Positions 17,720 through 28,226 of a stretch of 64,000 nt of DNA are shown piece by piece (positions within the stretch are counted from its first letter, which is position 1; the number at the start of each line of letters is the position of its first letter). This DNA is from Pseudomonas sp. (GTDB lineage: Bacteria > Pseudomonadota > Gammaproteobacteria > Pseudomonadales > Pseudomonadaceae), in assembly GCF_030690725.1 (NCBI RefSeq), contig NZ_JAUYGD010000065.1:1-64000 (forward strand), in the 5' to 3' direction. A program made the position numbers and the translations under genes. A model generated the notes under the pieces. It was not told the DNA's origin and searched no databases. It worked only from the letters and a program-made list of their open reading frames with translations.

Positions 17720-18490
17720 TTAGCGCACGACAATCCCGCGAGCAGCCATATACGCCTTGGCTTCCGGCACGGTGTATTCGCCGAAGTGGAAGATGCTTGC
17801 AGCCAGTACCGCAGCGGCCTTGCCTTCAATAATGCCGTCAGCCAGGTGCTGCAGATTGCCGACGCCACCGGAGGCGATCACCGGGATGCCGACCATTTCG
17901 CTGATGGCGCGGGTTACGCCGAGGTCATAACCGCTCTTTACGCCGTCCTGATCCATGCTGGTCAGGAGGATTTCGCCGGCGCCGAGGTCTTCCATCTTCT
18001 TCGCCCAGAGCACCGCATCCAGGCCGGTGGGTTTGCGCCCGCCGTGGGTGAAGATTTCCCAGCGCGGGGTTTCGCCCGGTTTGGAGACTTTCTTGGCGTC
18101 GATGGCGACGACGATGCACTGCGAGCCAAAGCGTGAGGCGGCTTCGCCGACGAACTCCGGAGTAAACACCGCAGCGGTGTTGATCGAGACCTTGTCAGCA
18201 CCGGCATTCAGCAGGTTGCGGATGTCCTGCACGGTGCGCACACCGCCACCCACGGTCAGCGGAATAAACACCTGGCTGGCCATGCGCTCCACGGTATGCA
18301 ACGTGGTGTCGCGGCCATCACTGCTGGCGGTGATGTCGAGAAAGGTAATCTCGTCGGCACCCTGCTCATCGTAACGCCGGGCGATTTCCACCGGGTCGCC
18401 AGCGTCGCGGATGTTCTCGAACTGCACGCCCTTGACCACGCGGCCGTTGTCCACGTCGAGGCAGGGGATAATGCGTTTAGCCAGTGCCAT
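17720..18490 (-). CDS. hisF: Imidazole glycerol phosphate synthase, cyclase subunit HisF
   Basis: With HisH converts PRFAR plus glutamine-derived ammonia to IGP and AICAR in histidine synthesis. The 256-aa (beta/alpha)8 barrel begins [21 protein letters not shown] with the catalytic Asp in CLDVD. It has the phosphate loops VGGGVRTV and ASGGVGNL and the second catalytic Asp in [13 protein letters not shown]. It is last in the leftward his run (hisB, hisH, DUF2164, hisA, hisF), 77 bp after hisA; a repeat lies in that gap. Confidence 0.97.
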   Translation of the reverse strand: MALAKRIIPCLDVDNGRVVKGVQFENIRDAGDPVEIARRYDEQGADEITFLDITASSDGRDTTLHTVERMASQVFIPLTVGGGVRTVQDIRNLLNAGADKVSINTAAVFTPEFVGEAASRFGSQCIVVAIDAKKVSKPGETPRWEIFTHGGRKPTGLDAVLWAKKMEDLGAGEILLTSMDQDGVKSGYDLGVTRAISEMVGIPVIASGGVGNLQHLADGIIEGKAAAVLAASIFHFGEYTVPEAKAYMAARGIVVR

Positions 18491-18499
18491 ACGGAGCTC

Positions 18500-18566
18500 C
18501 CGTAGGGTGGGTGCAACCCACCGATAAAGATTGCGTCAATTGCGGCGGGTTTCACGCGCCCTACGG
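18500..18566. repeat. Intergenic inverted repeat (CGTAGGGTGGG type)
   Basis: CCGTAGGG (18500-18507) and CCCTACGG (18559-18566) are perfect inverted arms, with an inner GGTGGGT-GCA-ACCCACC hairpin. It fills the hisA-hisF gap. A related GTAGGGTGGAT element occurs at 25897-25928. This family is common between genes in Pseudomonas and can influence mRNA half-life within an operon. Confidence 0.7.
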
Positions 18567-18567
18567 T

Positions 18568-19305
18568 TTAGCCCTTGAAGTTATCGCAGAAGGCCTGGGC
18601 CTCGGCCACATCCAGGGTGCCTTCGTAAATGGCCCGGCCGGTGATCGCGCCGATGATGCCGGGCGAGCGCGCCAGCAGCAGTTTCTCGATATCACCCAAG
18701 TTGTGGATGCCGCCGGAGGCGATTACCGGAATGCGGCTGGCCGCAGCCAGGGCCGCAGTGGCTTCGATGTTGCAGCCCTGCATCATGCCGTCTTTGGCGA
18801 TATCGGTATAAACGATCGAAGACACGCCGTCTGCTTCAAACTGCTTGGCCAGATCGATGACTTGCACGGTGCTGATTTCAGCCCAGCCGTCAGTGGCGAC
18901 AAAACCATCTTTGGCGTCGAGGCCGACGATAATTTTGCCCGGAAAAGCACGACAGGCTTCAGCAACGAACGCCGGATCTTTCACGGCCTTGGTGCCGATG
19001 ATCACGTAGCTGACGCCGGCCTTGACGTAATGCTCGATGGTTTCCAGCGAGCGGATACCGCCACCGATCTGGATCGGCAGGTGCGGGTAGCGCTTGGCGA
19101 TGGCGGTGACTACTTCACCGTTGACCGGCTGACCTTCGAAGGCACCGTTGAGGTCGACCAGGTGCAGACGGCGGCAGCCGCCCTCGACCCACTTGGCGGC
19201 CATGCTCACCGGGTCATCGGAAAACACCGTGGAGTCTTCCATGCGGCCCTGGCGCAGACGCACGCAAGCGCCGTCCTTCAGATCGATAGCGGGGATAATC
19301 AGCAT
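18568..19305 (-). CDS. hisA: ProFAR isomerase HisA
   Basis: Isomerises ProFAR to PRFAR, the step before HisHF. The 245-aa barrel starts [20 protein letters not shown] with the catalytic Asp in AIDLKDG. It has [22 protein letters not shown], the second catalytic Asp in [12 protein letters not shown], and the phosphate loop ASGGIHNL. It is homologous to HisF but has the HisA-specific DGMMQG loop. 36 bp upstream lies the DUF2164 gene. Confidence 0.97.
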   Translation of the reverse strand: MLIIPAIDLKDGACVRLRQGRMEDSTVFSDDPVSMAAKWVEGGCRRLHLVDLNGAFEGQPVNGEVVTAIAKRYPHLPIQIGGGIRSLETIEHYVKAGVSYVIIGTKAVKDPAFVAEACRAFPGKIIVGLDAKDGFVATDGWAEISTVQVIDLAKQFEADGVSSIVYTDIAKDGMMQGCNIEATAALAAASRIPVIASGGIHNLGDIEKLLLARSPGIIGAITGRAIYEGTLDVAEAQAFCDNFKG

Positions 19306-19341
19306 CGGTTGAACCTGCTCAAGTCGTGTGAATTCGGTGGG

Positions 19342-19602
19342 TCAGCTCTTTTCCAGCGCCCAGAGGTCGCTTTCGATGCTCTCGAACCGTTCTTTCAGGT
19401 GAGTCTGCACATCGAAAATCGCCCGGTTGTAGTAGTGCGGTGCAATCTCGCGGGCAAACAGCTCCAGCACTTCGGCGGCCTCGAAGCTGCCCAGCTCAAG
19501 CTCGAAGCGCTCAGCCATAAAACGCTTGAACACCAGGCAGGCTTCACGCTCCTGCTCGGCGCTCAAGGTCATCAGCGGCGGCTTGCTCTTGGCCCGGCTC
19601 AT
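19342..19602 (-). CDS. DUF2164 family protein within the his operon
   Basis: An 86-aa cytosolic protein, acidic and mostly helical, with a Lys/Ser-rich start followed by MTLSAEQEREACLVFKRFMAE and APHYYNRAIFDV. This looks like the small DUF2164 family. It has no Cys motif or nuclease signature, and its role is unknown. It starts directly after the hisH stop (19603), so it is translationally linked to histidine genes, but I know of no evidence that it takes part in the pathway. Confidence 0.8.
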   Translation of the reverse strand: MSRAKSKPPLMTLSAEQEREACLVFKRFMAERFELELGSFEAAEVLELFAREIAPHYYNRAIFDVQTHLKERFESIESDLWALEKS

Positions 19603-20241
19603 TTACCAGCGACCATCCCAGGCGGCGAAGTTCTGCAGCAACTGCAGGCCGTGGGTGTGGCTCTTTTCCGGGTGGAATTGCACGGCAAAGCGCGAACCTT
19701 CAGCCAACGCTGCGGCGAAATCCTTGCCGTAATGCCCGCGACCGACAACCTGCTTGGGGTTGCCGGCCTCGATGTAATAGCTGTGCACAAAGTAGAAGCG
19801 CGCCAGGTCCGGGATGTTGTGCCACAGCGGGTGTTTGACCGACTGCGCCACCTCGTTCCAGCCCATATGCGGCACCTTCAGCGGCTCGCCGTCTTCGACC
19901 ATGCCCTTGCCGAAGAAGCGCACCTGGCCAGGGAACAGACCGATGCAATCAACGCCGTCGTTCTCTTCACTGTGCTCCAGCAGCGCTTGCATACCCACGC
20001 AGATACCGAGAAACGGCCGATCCGCGCTGACTTCACGCACCAGGCTGTCGAAGCCCAGGCGCTTGATTTCGGCCATGCAATCGCGAATCGCGCCGACGCC
20101 GGGGAATACCACGCGGTCGGCTTCGCGAATCACCTGGGCATCGCTGGTCACCAGCACCTTGCCGGCACCTACGTGCTCAAGGGCCTTGGCCACCGAGTGC
20201 AGGTTGCCCATGCCGTAGTCGATTACTGCAACTGTCTGCAT
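19603..20241 (-). CDS. hisH: Imidazole glycerol phosphate synthase, glutaminase subunit HisH
   Basis: Glutamine amidotransferase (class I) that supplies ammonia to HisF. The 212-aa protein has [12 protein letters not shown] at the start, the oxyanion loop PGVG, the nucleophile Cys in [17 protein letters not shown], and the His-Glu pair near the C terminus ([11 protein letters not shown]). It begins directly after the hisB stop. Confidence 0.97.
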   Translation of the reverse strand: MQTVAVIDYGMGNLHSVAKALEHVGAGKVLVTSDAQVIREADRVVFPGVGAIRDCMAEIKRLGFDSLVREVSADRPFLGICVGMQALLEHSEENDGVDCIGLFPGQVRFFGKGMVEDGEPLKVPHMGWNEVAQSVKHPLWHNIPDLARFYFVHSYYIEAGNPKQVVGRGHYGKDFAAALAEGSRFAVQFHPEKSHTHGLQLLQNFAAWDGRW

Positions 20242-20835
20242 TTACAGGCAGCCCTTGGTCGACGGCATCTGCCCGGCCATGCGCGGGTCCAGCTCGACGG
20301 CCATGCGCAGCGCGCGGCCGAAGGCTTTGAATACCGTTTCGATCTGGTGGTGGGTGTTGGTGCCGCGCAGGTTGTCGATGTGCAGCGACACCAGCGCGTG
20401 GTTGACGAAGCCCTGGAAGAACTCCTGGAACAGATCCACATCGAAGCCGCCAACCACCGCGCGGGTGAACGGCACGTGCATCTGCAAGCCGGGACGACCG
20501 GAGAAGTCGATCACCACGCGCGACAGCGCTTCATCCAGCGGCACGTAGGAATGGCCGTAACGGGTCATACCTTTCTTGTCGCCGATGGCCTTGGTGAACG
20601 CCTGGCCGAGGGTGATACCGACGTCTTCCACGGTGTGGTGGTCGTCGATATGCAGGTCGCCCTTGCACTCGATATCCAGGTCGATCAAACCATGGCGGGC
20701 GATCTGGTCGAGCATGTGCTCGAGGAATGGCACGCCAATATCGAACTTGGCCTTGCCAGTCCCATCCAGGTTGATCGAGACCTTGATCTGGGTCTCCAGG
20801 GTATTGCGCTCGACGGATGCCGTACGTTCGGCCAT
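20242..20835 (-). CDS. hisB: Imidazoleglycerol-phosphate dehydratase HisB
   Basis: Dehydrates IGP to imidazole-acetol phosphate. The 197-aa monofunctional type lacks the HolPase domain of the enteric fusion. Motifs are [27 protein letters not shown] (Mn ligands), and the C-terminal [20 protein letters not shown]. The start MAERTASV at 20835 is preferred; the frame is open to 20874, but family members begin at MAER and GGAGC lies just upstream. First gene of the leftward his cluster. Confidence 0.96.
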   Translation of the reverse strand: MAERTASVERNTLETQIKVSINLDGTGKAKFDIGVPFLEHMLDQIARHGLIDLDIECKGDLHIDDHHTVEDVGITLGQAFTKAIGDKKGMTRYGHSYVPLDEALSRVVIDFSGRPGLQMHVPFTRAVVGGFDVDLFQEFFQGFVNHALVSLHIDNLRGTNTHHQIETVFKAFGRALRMAVELDPRMAGQMPSTKGCL

Positions 20836-21005
20836 CACCAGCTCCAGAAATTGCCCACGGAAAAAGGCTGGCATTATAGGCGGGCATCCGCCTGGGCGGC
20901 TACCGGCGGCGATCAGAGGTGCCGACTATCGGCTGCATAGGCTGTTAGGGCATGTTTCCGCCCAAACGACCAGCACAGCAATCACAGAATAAGCAGCGGG
21001 AAACC

Positions 21006-22106
21006 ATGGACAGTATCGACACCCTGATTATCGGCGCAGGCGCTCTGGGGCTGGCCTGCGCCGCGCGCTTGAGCACGCCGGGGCAGAGTACCTTGATAGT
21101 CGAGGCGGAAAGCCTGATCGGCAGCCACACCTCCAGCCGCAACTCCGAGGTGATCCACGCCGGTCTCTACTACGCGCCCGGCTCGCTCAAGGCCGAACTG
21201 TGCCTGGAAGGCCGCGAACGCCTGTATGCCTGGTGCCGCCAGTATCAGGTGGCGCACCGCCAGCTCGGCAAGCTGCTGGTGGCGGTGGAAAGCGCGGAAA
21301 TCACCAAGCTCGAACAGCTGCAACGCAATGCTGAAGCCTGCGGCGTGCATGACCTGCAACCTCTCGAGCAGAAAAGCCTGCATGAGCTTGAGCCCGCCGT
21401 GCGCGGAGTTGCCGCACTGCTTTCGCCCAGCACTGGGATTATCGACAGCCACGCCTACCTGCAATCGCTGCTGGCCGCCGCAGAGAGCCGTGGCGCGCAG
21501 CTGGTATTGCACACCTGCGTCGAGCGACTCGAAGCAAACGGCGACGGCTGGATAGCCTCGGGCCACAGCGGCGGCGAGCCGTTCCAGCTCAAAGCCCAGC
21601 GAGTGATCAATGCCGGCGGCCTGTTCGCCCAGCAACTGGCCAGGCAAACCCAAGGCCTGCAGAACGTGCCGCCGCTGCATCTGTGCCAGGGCCGCTATTT
21701 CAGCTACAGCGGCCGCTCGCCCTTCCAGCACCTGATCTACCCGATGCCGGAAACCAACACCACCGGCCTTGGCATCCACGCCACCCTGGATCTTGGCGGC
21801 CAACTGCGCTTCGGCCCGGATACCCACTACCTCACGCAGGTCGACTATCAGGTTGACGAAAACCTGCGTGAGCCGTTCGCCGATGCCATCCGCCGCTATT
21901 TCCCCGCTATCGACAGCGCGCGCCTGGTGCCAGGCTACAGCGGCATCCGGCCAAAACTCGCAGGCCCGGGGGAACCGGCGGCCGACTTCATTATCCAAAC
22001 GCCCAATGATCACGGCCTGCCAGGCTTGGTCAATCTGTTCGGCATAGAGTCGCCAGGGCTTACCGCCAGCCTGGCGATTGCCGAGCGCGTGGCGCAGGCC
22101 CTGTAA
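21006..22106 (+). CDS. DAO-type FAD-dependent oxidoreductase (L-2-hydroxyglutarate oxidase-like)
   Basis: A 366-aa flavoprotein of the D-amino-acid oxidase fold. It has an N-terminal dinucleotide motif (TLIIGAGALGLACAARL), FAD contacts in SHTSSRNSEVIHAGLYYAPG, and a C-terminal GYSGIRPKLAGPG that closes the flavin site. The SSRNSEVIHAGLYY motif is typical of L-2-hydroxyglutarate dehydrogenase/oxidase relatives, so that substrate class is the best guess, not proven. No signal peptide. The start at 21006 follows a purine-rich stretch (CAGCGGGAAACC). It is divergent from the his cluster and has no neighbour that reveals its substrate. Confidence 0.8.
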   Translation: MDSIDTLIIGAGALGLACAARLSTPGQSTLIVEAESLIGSHTSSRNSEVIHAGLYYAPGSLKAELCLEGRERLYAWCRQYQVAHRQLGKLLVAVESAEITKLEQLQRNAEACGVHDLQPLEQKSLHELEPAVRGVAALLSPSTGIIDSHAYLQSLLAAAESRGAQLVLHTCVERLEANGDGWIASGHSGGEPFQLKAQRVINAGGLFAQQLARQTQGLQNVPPLHLCQGRYFSYSGRSPFQHLIYPMPETNTTGLGIHATLDLGGQLRFGPDTHYLTQVDYQVDENLREPFADAIRRYFPAIDSARLVPGYSGIRPKLAGPGEPAADFIIQTPNDHGLPGLVNLFGIESPGLTASLAIAERVAQAL

Positions 22107-22229
22107 AAGCCGCTTGCAAAATCACCGCGTAAACGGGACTGTCGGCGGTCCAGGTAAAAGCGCTGGCGCTATACTCGCCGGCTTGAATTGCTGCTCTTCA
22201 CCATCCAGTTTCGAAACAAGGATTCGCAC

Positions 22230-24464
22230 ATGAAAGCGCTCGGCAAAATTCTCGGCCTGTTTTTTCTCGGGCTCTTGCTGATCATCGTGGCGCTGGGCTT
22301 TGCCCTCACCCACCTGTTCGATCCCAACGATTACAAAGACGAAATCCGCCAGCTTGCCCGCGACAAGGCCAGCCTGGAGCTGACCCTCAAGGGCGATATC
22401 GGCTGGAGCCTGTTCCCCTGGCTCGGCCTGGAGCTGACTGACGCCACCCTCGCCAGCCTTAGCACGCCGGACAAGCCGTTCGCTGACCTGCGCCTGCTCG
22501 GCCTGTCGGTACGCGTGCTGCCGCTGCTGCGCAAAGAAGTGCAGATGAGCGACATCCGCATCGACGGCCTCAACCTCAACCTGCAGCGCGACGAAAAAGG
22601 CCATAGCAACTGGGAAGATGTCGGCAAACCGGCCAAGCCCGCGACCACAACAGCCAACACCCCACCAGCAACCGCTGACAGCGCGCCAACTACAAGCACC
22701 ACAGCTGAAGCAAAAGGCAGCGGCCAGCCGCTGAAACTGGATATCGACAGCCTGATCGTCAACAGCGCGCGCATCGACTATCACGACGCGCAGAAAGGCC
22801 AGCAATTCAGCGCCGAAAGCATCCAGCTGACCACCGGAGCAATCCGCGAAGGCGCGGGCATCCCGGTCAAACTCAGTACCTTCTTCGGCCTCAACAAGCC
22901 GGTTCTGCGCGCTCGTAGCGAACTGCAGGGCGAACTGCGCTTCGACCGCGCCCTCAAGCGCTATCAGCTGGAAGACGCCAAACTCTCCGGCGAAGTGTCC
23001 GGCGAGCCCTTCGATGGCCAGACCCTGACCTATTCGGCCCAGGGCCAGTTGCTGGTCGACATGGCTGCTCAGGTCGCCGAATGGAATGGCCTGAAGTTCT
23101 CCGGCAATCAGCTGCGCGCCCTTGGCGAGCTGAAAGTACGCGACCTCGACAAGCAGCCAAAACTCAGCGGCGGCCTGTCCATCGCACCCCTTAACCTGCG
23201 TGAATTCCTCGCCACCATCGGCCAGAAACTGCCGCCGATGACCGATGAAAAAACCCTCAGCCAGTTCGAACTGGTCACCCGCCTCAGCGGCAGTGACAAC
23301 AGCCTGACCTTTGAAGAGCTGAAGCTGACCCTGGATGACAGCCACTTCAGCGGCCAACTGGCGATTGCCGATTTCGCCAAGCAAGCCCTGCGTGTGCAAC
23401 TCAAGGGCGACCAGCTGAACCTCGACCGCTACCTGCCAGCACCATCCAAGGACGCCAAGGATGCCGGCGCCGCCCGCAAGGCCGAGGTCAAGGCCAGTGT
23501 CGCCAGCGCCGGGCAGAGCGGCAGCACACCGCTGCCTGATGCGCCAACCCAGCACGCCTGGAGCAGCAGCGAAGTGCTGCCCATCGAGACGCTGCGCAAG
23601 CTCGATATGCAACTCAACCTCAGCCTGGATCAGCTCACCGCCCAGCAGCAGGTGATCAGCAATTTCAGCGCCAAGGCGCAGAGCAAAGGCGGCCTGCTGA
23701 CCCTGCAGGACGTGCGCGGCAACATCGGCAACGGCAGCTTCGACGCCAAGGCCAGCATCGACGTGCGCCCAGCCATCCCGCTGCTCAGCGTGCAAAAGAA
23801 CCTCAGCAGCATCCAGATTGAGCCCTTCCTGAAAAAGCCCGACCAGCCTTCACCGGTCAAAGGCCTGCTGGATTTCAAAGCCAACCTGACCACCAGCGGC
23901 AACAGCCAGCGCGCCTGGGTCGATGGACTGACGGGCGATGCCAGCTTCCTGCTCAACGACGGCGTGCTGGTCGACGCCAACCTGGAACAACAGCTGTGCC
24001 GCGGCATCGCCACGCTCAACCGCAAATCCCTGAGCAGCGACCCACGCGGCAAGGACACGCCCTTCGAAACCCTGCAAGGCCGCCTGATCCTGCGTAACGG
24101 CGTGGCCCACAACCCCGACCTCAAGGCCGTTATTCCGGGCCTGGCAGTCAGCGGCAATGGCGATCTGGACCTGCGCATCCTCGGCCTCGACTACCGCGTC
24201 GGCATCACCGTTATCGGTGATCAACGCGAAATGCCCGACCCGGCCTGCCAGGTCAACGAGCGCTATGTCGGCATCGAATGGCCGGTGCGCTGCCGTGGCC
24301 CGCTGGAAATGGGCGGCAAGGCCTGCCGCCTGGATCAGGACGGCCTGGGCAAGGTCGCCGCGAAACTGGCCGGCAACAAGCTCAACGAGAAGATCGAAGA
24401 AAAACTCGGCGACAAGGTCAGCCCCGAGCTGAAAGACGCGCTCAAGGGCCTGTTCAACCGATGA
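22230..24464 (+). CDS. AsmA family protein
   Basis: A 744-aa inner-membrane-anchored protein of the AsmA/TamB-like bridge family, linked to phospholipid transport or outer-membrane homeostasis. One N-terminal transmembrane helix (about 5-27) precedes [20 protein letters not shown] and [15 protein letters not shown], both typical of AsmA. A Thr/Ala-rich linker (about 135-165) divides the protein. The C-terminal AsmA repeat region includes [20 protein letters not shown] and ends around GLFNR. The ATG has AAGGA upstream. Its stop overlaps the mutY start, so asmA-mutY-yggX form one operon. Confidence 0.9.
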   Translation: MKALGKILGLFFLGLLLIIVALGFALTHLFDPNDYKDEIRQLARDKASLELTLKGDIGWSLFPWLGLELTDATLASLSTPDKPFADLRLLGLSVRVLPLLRKEVQMSDIRIDGLNLNLQRDEKGHSNWEDVGKPAKPATTTANTPPATADSAPTTSTTAEAKGSGQPLKLDIDSLIVNSARIDYHDAQKGQQFSAESIQLTTGAIREGAGIPVKLSTFFGLNKPVLRARSELQGELRFDRALKRYQLEDAKLSGEVSGEPFDGQTLTYSAQGQLLVDMAAQVAEWNGLKFSGNQLRALGELKVRDLDKQPKLSGGLSIAPLNLREFLATIGQKLPPMTDEKTLSQFELVTRLSGSDNSLTFEELKLTLDDSHFSGQLAIADFAKQALRVQLKGDQLNLDRYLPAPSKDAKDAGAARKAEVKASVASAGQSGSTPLPDAPTQHAWSSSEVLPIETLRKLDMQLNLSLDQLTAQQQVISNFSAKAQSKGGLLTLQDVRGNIGNGSFDAKASIDVRPAIPLLSVQKNLSSIQIEPFLKKPDQPSPVKGLLDFKANLTTSGNSQRAWVDGLTGDASFLLNDGVLVDANLEQQLCRGIATLNRKSLSSDPRGKDTPFETLQGRLILRNGVAHNPDLKAVIPGLAVSGNGDLDLRILGLDYRVGITVIGDQREMPDPACQVNERYVGIEWPVRCRGPLEMGGKACRLDQDGLGKVAAKLAGNKLNEKIEEKLGDKVSPELKDALKGLFNR

Positions 24465-25540
24465 GCCCCGAGCAATTTTCTGACGCAGTACTGCACTGGT
24501 ACGACAGCCACGGGCGCAAGGACCTGCCCTGGCAACAGGGCATCACGCCGTACCGCGTGTGGGTCTCGGAGATCATGCTGCAGCAGACCCAGGTCAGCAC
24601 CGTGCTCGGCTATTTCGACCGCTTTATGGCCGCATTGCCGACGGTAAATGACCTGGCCGCCGCACCGGAAGACGAAGTGCTGCACCTGTGGACGGGCCTC
24701 GGTTACTACACCCGCGCGCGCAACCTGCAGAAAACTGCGCAGATCGTAATGCGCGAACATGCCGGCGAATTCCCCCGCGATGTCGACCAGCTCACCGAAC
24801 TTCCCGGCATCGGCCGCTCCACCGCCGGCGCCATCGCCAGCCTCAGCATGGGCCTGCGCGCACCGATCCTCGACGGCAATGTCAAACGCGTCCTGGCGCG
24901 CTACGTGGCGCAGGAAGGCTATCCCGGCGAGCCGAAAGTGGCGAAACAACTGTGGGATGTAGCCGAGCGCTTTACCCCGCACGCCCGAGTCAACCACTAC
25001 ACCCAGGCGATGATGGATCTCGGCGCCACGCTGTGTACCCGCAGCAAACCCAGCTGCCTGCTCTGCCCGCTGAAAAGCGGCTGCCAGGCGCACCTGTTCG
25101 GCCTGGAGATCCGCTACCCGATTCCCAAACCGCGCAAGGCGCTGCCACAGAAACGCACGCTGATGCCGATCTTCGCCAACCGCAACGGCGAGGTGCTGCT
25201 CTATCGCCGCCCGTCCAGCGGCCTCTGGGGCGGCCTGTGGAGCCTGCCGGAGCTGGACGAAGCAACGGCCATCGCCTCACTCGCCAGCCGCCACACCCTG
25301 CAGCTCGGCGCACAGCGCGAACTGAGCGGCCTGACTCACACCTTCAGCCACTTCCAGCTGGCCATCGAACCTTGGCTGATCCAGGTCGACGCCGCGCCAG
25401 CCGCCGTGGCCGAGGCTGACTGGCTCTGGTATAACCTCGCCACCCCGCCGCGCCTGGGCCTCGCCGCCCCGGTGAAGAAGTTGCTGAAGCGCGCGGCCGA
25501 TGCACTCGCAACAACACAGAACACTGGAGAGACACCATGA
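24461..25540 (+). CDS. mutY: Adenine DNA glycosylase MutY
   Basis: Removes adenine mispaired with 8-oxoguanine. The 359-aa protein has the HhH-GPD domain (catalytic Glu in [11 protein letters not shown], hairpin [12 protein letters not shown], Asp in [11 protein letters not shown]). An iron-sulfur cluster loop follows with Cys spacing C-x6-C-x2-C-x5-C (from CTRSKPSC to GC). A C-terminal NUDIX-like 8-oxoG recognition domain has [20 protein letters not shown]. The ATG shares ATGA with the asmA stop. Its own stop overlaps the yggX start. Confidence 0.97.
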   Translation: MSPEQFSDAVLHWYDSHGRKDLPWQQGITPYRVWVSEIMLQQTQVSTVLGYFDRFMAALPTVNDLAAAPEDEVLHLWTGLGYYTRARNLQKTAQIVMREHAGEFPRDVDQLTELPGIGRSTAGAIASLSMGLRAPILDGNVKRVLARYVAQEGYPGEPKVAKQLWDVAERFTPHARVNHYTQAMMDLGATLCTRSKPSCLLCPLKSGCQAHLFGLEIRYPIPKPRKALPQKRTLMPIFANRNGEVLLYRRPSSGLWGGLWSLPELDEATAIASLASRHTLQLGAQRELSGLTHTFSHFQLAIEPWLIQVDAAPAAVAEADWLWYNLATPPRLGLAAPVKKLLKRAADALATTQNTGETP

Positions 25541-25809
25541 CCCGCACCGTACAGTGCCGCAAACACAAGCAAGAACTCCCCGGCCTGGACCGCCCACCGT
25601 ATCCGGGCGCCAAAGGTGAGGACATCTTCAACAACGTCTCCAAGCAAGCCTGGGACGAATGGCAGAAGCACCAGACTCTGCTGATCAACGAACGCCGCCT
25701 GAACATGATGAACGCCGAAGACCGCAAATTCCTCCAGGCCGAGATGGACAAATTCCTCTCCGGCGAGGAATACGCCCAGGCCGACGGCTACGTGCCGCCC
25801 AGCGAGTAA
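25537..25809 (+). CDS. yggX: Fe(2+)-trafficking protein YggX
   Basis: A 90-aa protein linked to iron-sulfur cluster protection under oxidative stress. It begins [24 protein letters not shown], with the conserved Cys7, and ends [18 protein letters not shown]. Coupling to mutY (4-nt overlap) is a widespread arrangement and makes sense because MutY carries a labile 4Fe-4S cluster. Confidence 0.97.
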   Translation: MTRTVQCRKHKQELPGLDRPPYPGAKGEDIFNNVSKQAWDEWQKHQTLLINERRLNMMNAEDRKFLQAEMDKFLSGEEYAQADGYVPPSE

Positions 25810-25820
25810 CCCTAGCGAAA

Positions 25821-25882
25821 CGTGGGAGGCGCTTTAGCGGCGAAATGCTCTAACAGCAGTCGCGGCTAAAGCCCCTCCCACG
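25821..25882. repeat. REP-like palindrome (GTGGGAGG...CCTCCCAC)
   Basis: CGTGGGAGGCGCTTTAGC and GCTAAAGCCCCTCCCACG form long inverted arms around a 25-bp centre. This belongs to the Pseudomonas REP-like families (GTGGGAGGGGCTTTAGCC). It lies 12 bp after the yggX stop. Confidence 0.82.
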
Positions 25883-25896
25883 CGCATCGCCCAGAC

Positions 25897-25928
25897 CGTA
25901 GGGTGGATGACGCCTTATCCATCCACCA
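25897..25928. repeat. Inverted repeat GTAGGGTGGAT type
   Basis: GGTGGAT (25902-25908) and ATCCACC (25921-25927) flank ACGCCTTATCC-like sequence. It is related to the CGTAGGGTGG element in the hisA-hisF gap. It lies next to the REP-like palindrome, before the tRNA-Phe promoter. Confidence 0.6.
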
Positions 25929-26001
25929 CATCGCAATGTGCCGCTCAGCCCTCGCTCGAACCTAACCGCCCGTAATAATTAAATATTTTTCAAACTCACG
26001 C

Positions 26002-26030
26002 TTGACACCTACCCCTCAAATCCGTCTAAT
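26002..26030 (+). promoter_or_regulatory. Sigma-70 promoter of tRNA-Phe
   Basis: TTGACA (26002-26007) and TCTAAT (26025-26030) are separated by 17 bp. The region upstream is A/T-rich (TAATTAAATATTTTT, UP-element-like), and the GC-rich discriminator AGCGCCCC follows. This is the typical layout of a strong, stringently controlled stable-RNA promoter. Confidence 0.88.
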
Positions 26031-26042
26031 AGCGCCCCGTTA

Positions 26043-26118
26043 GCCCGGGTAGCTCAGTCGGTAGAGCAGGGGATTGAAAATCCCCGTGTCGGCGGTTCGA
26101 TTCCGTCCCCGGGCACCA
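26043..26118 (+). tRNA. tRNA-Phe (anticodon GAA)
   Basis: A 76-nt cloverleaf. The acceptor stem GCCCGGG pairs with CCCGGGC, and CCA is encoded. The D arm is GCTCAGTCGGTAGAGC, the anticodon stem-loop GGGGATTGAAAATCCCC has anticodon GAA, and the T arm is GGCGGTTCGATTCCGTC. It is directly followed by an accessory restriction-modification locus. Confidence 0.97.
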
Positions 26119-26163
26119 CATATAGTTTTCTGGTGATGTCAAAACCACTCGAAAACACCTAAG

Positions 26164-26187
26164 AAACCCGCCTAGTGCGGGTTTTTT
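26164..26187 (+). terminator. Intrinsic terminator of tRNA-Phe
   Basis: AAACCCGC-CTAGT-GCGGGTTT with further T residues, 45 bp beyond the tRNA 3' end. Confidence 0.88.
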
Positions 26188-26390
26188 ATTGCCTGCAATT
26201 CCCGTGTATTTACCCGTCCCTAAAGCCCACCACCTGGCGCACTTCGTCCGCCTGCCAGCAACATCACTCCCGACTATGGGCCGAAAGCAAAGGTAGGCCT
26301 CCAGGCGCTCGCCCGGCATAATCCTGCCATCTGTTCCCCGGTGCCGCGCTCGCTCACCCAGGAAGTTGTCACTCAAGGATTTTGTGCCCC

Positions 26391-28226
26391 ATGAACCAAC
26401 AAGCCCTGTCCGCCTTTATCTGGTCGGTTGCCGACCTGCTGCGTGGTGATTACCGCCAGTCCGAATACGGCAAGGTGATCCTGCCCTTCACCGTGCTGCG
26501 CCGCTTGGACTGCGTGCTGGAGAAGACCAAGGCAGCGGTGCTGGCCGAACAGGCCGAGAAGATGAAGCTGGTGGCCAACCCCGAGCCCTTCCTGCTGCGC
26601 AAAACTGGAAAGGGCTTCTACAACATCTCGCAGCTGGACATGGCCACGCTGATGGGCGACTCCGACCATATCCGCGACAACCTCTACAGCTATATCCAGG
26701 GCTTCTCCCTGCCGGTGCGCGATATCTTCGAGCGCTTCGACTTTCTGACCCAGATCGACCGCCTGCACAAATGCGGCCTGCTCTACCAGGTGGCCGAACG
26801 CTTCGCCCAGATCGACCTGCACCCAGAAGCCGTGGACAACATGCAGATGGGCCTGGTGTTCGAGGAGCTGATCCGCAAGTTTGCGGAAATCTCCAACGAA
26901 ACCGCCGGGGAGCACTTCACCCCGCGCGAAGTGATCCGCCTGATGGTCAACCTGATCTTTATCGAAGACGACGAGGTGCTGACCAACCCAGGCGTGGTGC
27001 GCAACCTGTATGACCCAACAGCTGGCACTGGCGGCATGCTGTCGATTGCCGAGGAATACCTGGTCGAGCACAACCCCCAGGCGCGCCTGAACCTGCATGG
27101 CCAGGAGCTCAACGACGAGTCCTACGCCATCTGCAAGGCGGACATGCTGATCAAGGGTCAGGAAGTAGCCAATATCAAGGCCGGCAACACCCTTAGCGAC
27201 GACGGCCATGCCGGCAAGCGCTTCGACTATATGCTGTCCAATCCGCCGTTCGGCGTGGAGTGGAAGAAGGTCGAGAAGGCCATCCGCCAGGAGCATGAGC
27301 AGCAGGGCTTCAATGGCCGCTTTGGCCCAGGCCTGCCGCGCGTATCCGATGGCTCGCTGCTGTTTCTGATGCACCTGATCGCCAAGATGCGCCCCGCCAA
27401 CGAAGGCGGCAGCCGCTTTGCCATCGTACTTAACGGCTCGCCGCTGTTTACCGGCGGTGCCGGCTCCGGCGAGAGCGAGATCCGCCGCTATGTGCTGGAG
27501 AACGATCTGGTCGAGGCGATCATCGGTCTGCCCACCGATATGTTCTACAACACCGGCATCAGTACCTATGTGTGGGTGCTGACCAACCGCAAGCCAACCC
27601 CGCGCAAGGGCCTGGTGCAACTGATTGATGCGTCGAGCTTCTGGCAGAAGATGCGCAAAAGCCTCGGCTCCAAGCGCAAGGAAATGCCCGACAGCGCCAT
27701 CGAGGAAATTACCCAGCTGTTCGGCCAGTGCGCCGAAGCGCGCCTGGCCACCGTGCTGGATGCCAACGGCAAGGAAGTTGCCCGGCAAATCCTGCGTGAC
27801 GGCGAAGCCGAGCCCAGCGCGCCAGTTGGCGGCAAGGTCAAACTCGCGCCGCTATCGCGCCTGCTGCCCAACCAGGCCTTCGGCTACCAGAACATCACCG
27901 TCGAACGCCCGCTACGCGACGAGCACGGCGCCATCGTTATCGGCCAGAAGGGCAAGCAGAAAGGCAAACGGCAGCCCGATAGCAGCCTTCGTGACAGCGA
28001 GAACGTGCCGCTCGACGAAGACGTGCAGGCCTATTTCAAACGCGAAGTGCTGCCCCACGCCTTGGATGCCTGGATCGATCACGACAAAACCAAGGTCGGC
28101 TACGAGATCCCCTTTAATCAGCACTTCTATGTATTCGAGCCGCCACGGCCGCTGGCCGAGATCGACGCCGAACTGAAAGGCGTGACCGACCGCATTCTGG
28201 CGATGATCGGGGGGCTGTCGGCATGA
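26391..28226 (+). CDS. hsdM: Type I restriction-modification DNA methyltransferase subunit HsdM
   Basis: N6-adenine methyltransferase subunit of a type I R-M complex (M2S, or R2M2S with HsdR). The 611-aa protein has an N-terminal helical HsdM_N region (about 1-150), the SAM-binding motif [10 protein letters not shown] (about residue 208) and the catalytic NPPFGVEW (about 283). An unusual C-terminal half (about 440-611) contains a Lys/Arg-rich insert ([12 protein letters not shown]). The ATG at 26391 has AAGGA upstream. It overlaps hsdS by 4 nt. The locus follows tRNA-Phe directly and interrupts the synteny I recall between yggX/tRNA-Phe and the ABC transporter, so it is probably acquired. Confidence 0.95.
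   Translation: MNQQALSAFIWSVADLLRGDYRQSEYGKVILPFTVLRRLDCVLEKTKAAVLAEQAEKMKLVANPEPFLLRKTGKGFYNISQLDMATLMGDSDHIRDNLYSYIQGFSLPVRDIFERFDFLTQIDRLHKCGLLYQVAERFAQIDLHPEAVDNMQMGLVFEELIRKFAEISNETAGEHFTPREVIRLMVNLIFIEDDEVLTNPGVVRNLYDPTAGTGGMLSIAEEYLVEHNPQARLNLHGQELNDESYAICKADMLIKGQEVANIKAGNTLSDDGHAGKRFDYMLSNPPFGVEWKKVEKAIRQEHEQQGFNGRFGPGLPRVSDGSLLFLMHLIAKMRPANEGGSRFAIVLNGSPLFTGGAGSGESEIRRYVLENDLVEAIIGLPTDMFYNTGISTYVWVLTNRKPTPRKGLVQLIDASSFWQKMRKSLGSKRKEMPDSAIEEITQLFGQCAEARLATVLDANGKEVARQILRDGEAEPSAPVGGKVKLAPLSRLLPNQAFGYQNITVERPLRDEHGAIVIGQKGKQKGKRQPDSSLRDSENVPLDEDVQAYFKREVLPHALDAWIDHDKTKVGYEIPFNQHFYVFEPPRPLAEIDAELKGVTDRILAMIGGLSA

Noticed and set aside
18484..20940. 818-codon open frame on the plus strand opposite the his genes
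   Set aside because: It is antisense to hisF, hisA, hisH and hisB, which all have intact motifs; long antisense frames are common in such GC-rich DNA.
22122..23795. 557-codon minus-strand frame over the asmA-like gene
   Set aside because: Antisense of a gene with clear family features; composition is that of a mirror frame.
26119..26390. Direct repeat of the tRNA-Phe 3' end flanking the R-M island
   Set aside because: No copy of GGTTCGATTCCGTCCCCGGG is visible at the other end (33.7-33.95 kb), so integrase-mediated insertion is not supported.
26373..27788. 471-codon minus-strand frame over hsdM
   Set aside because: Antisense of hsdM with no recognisable motifs.
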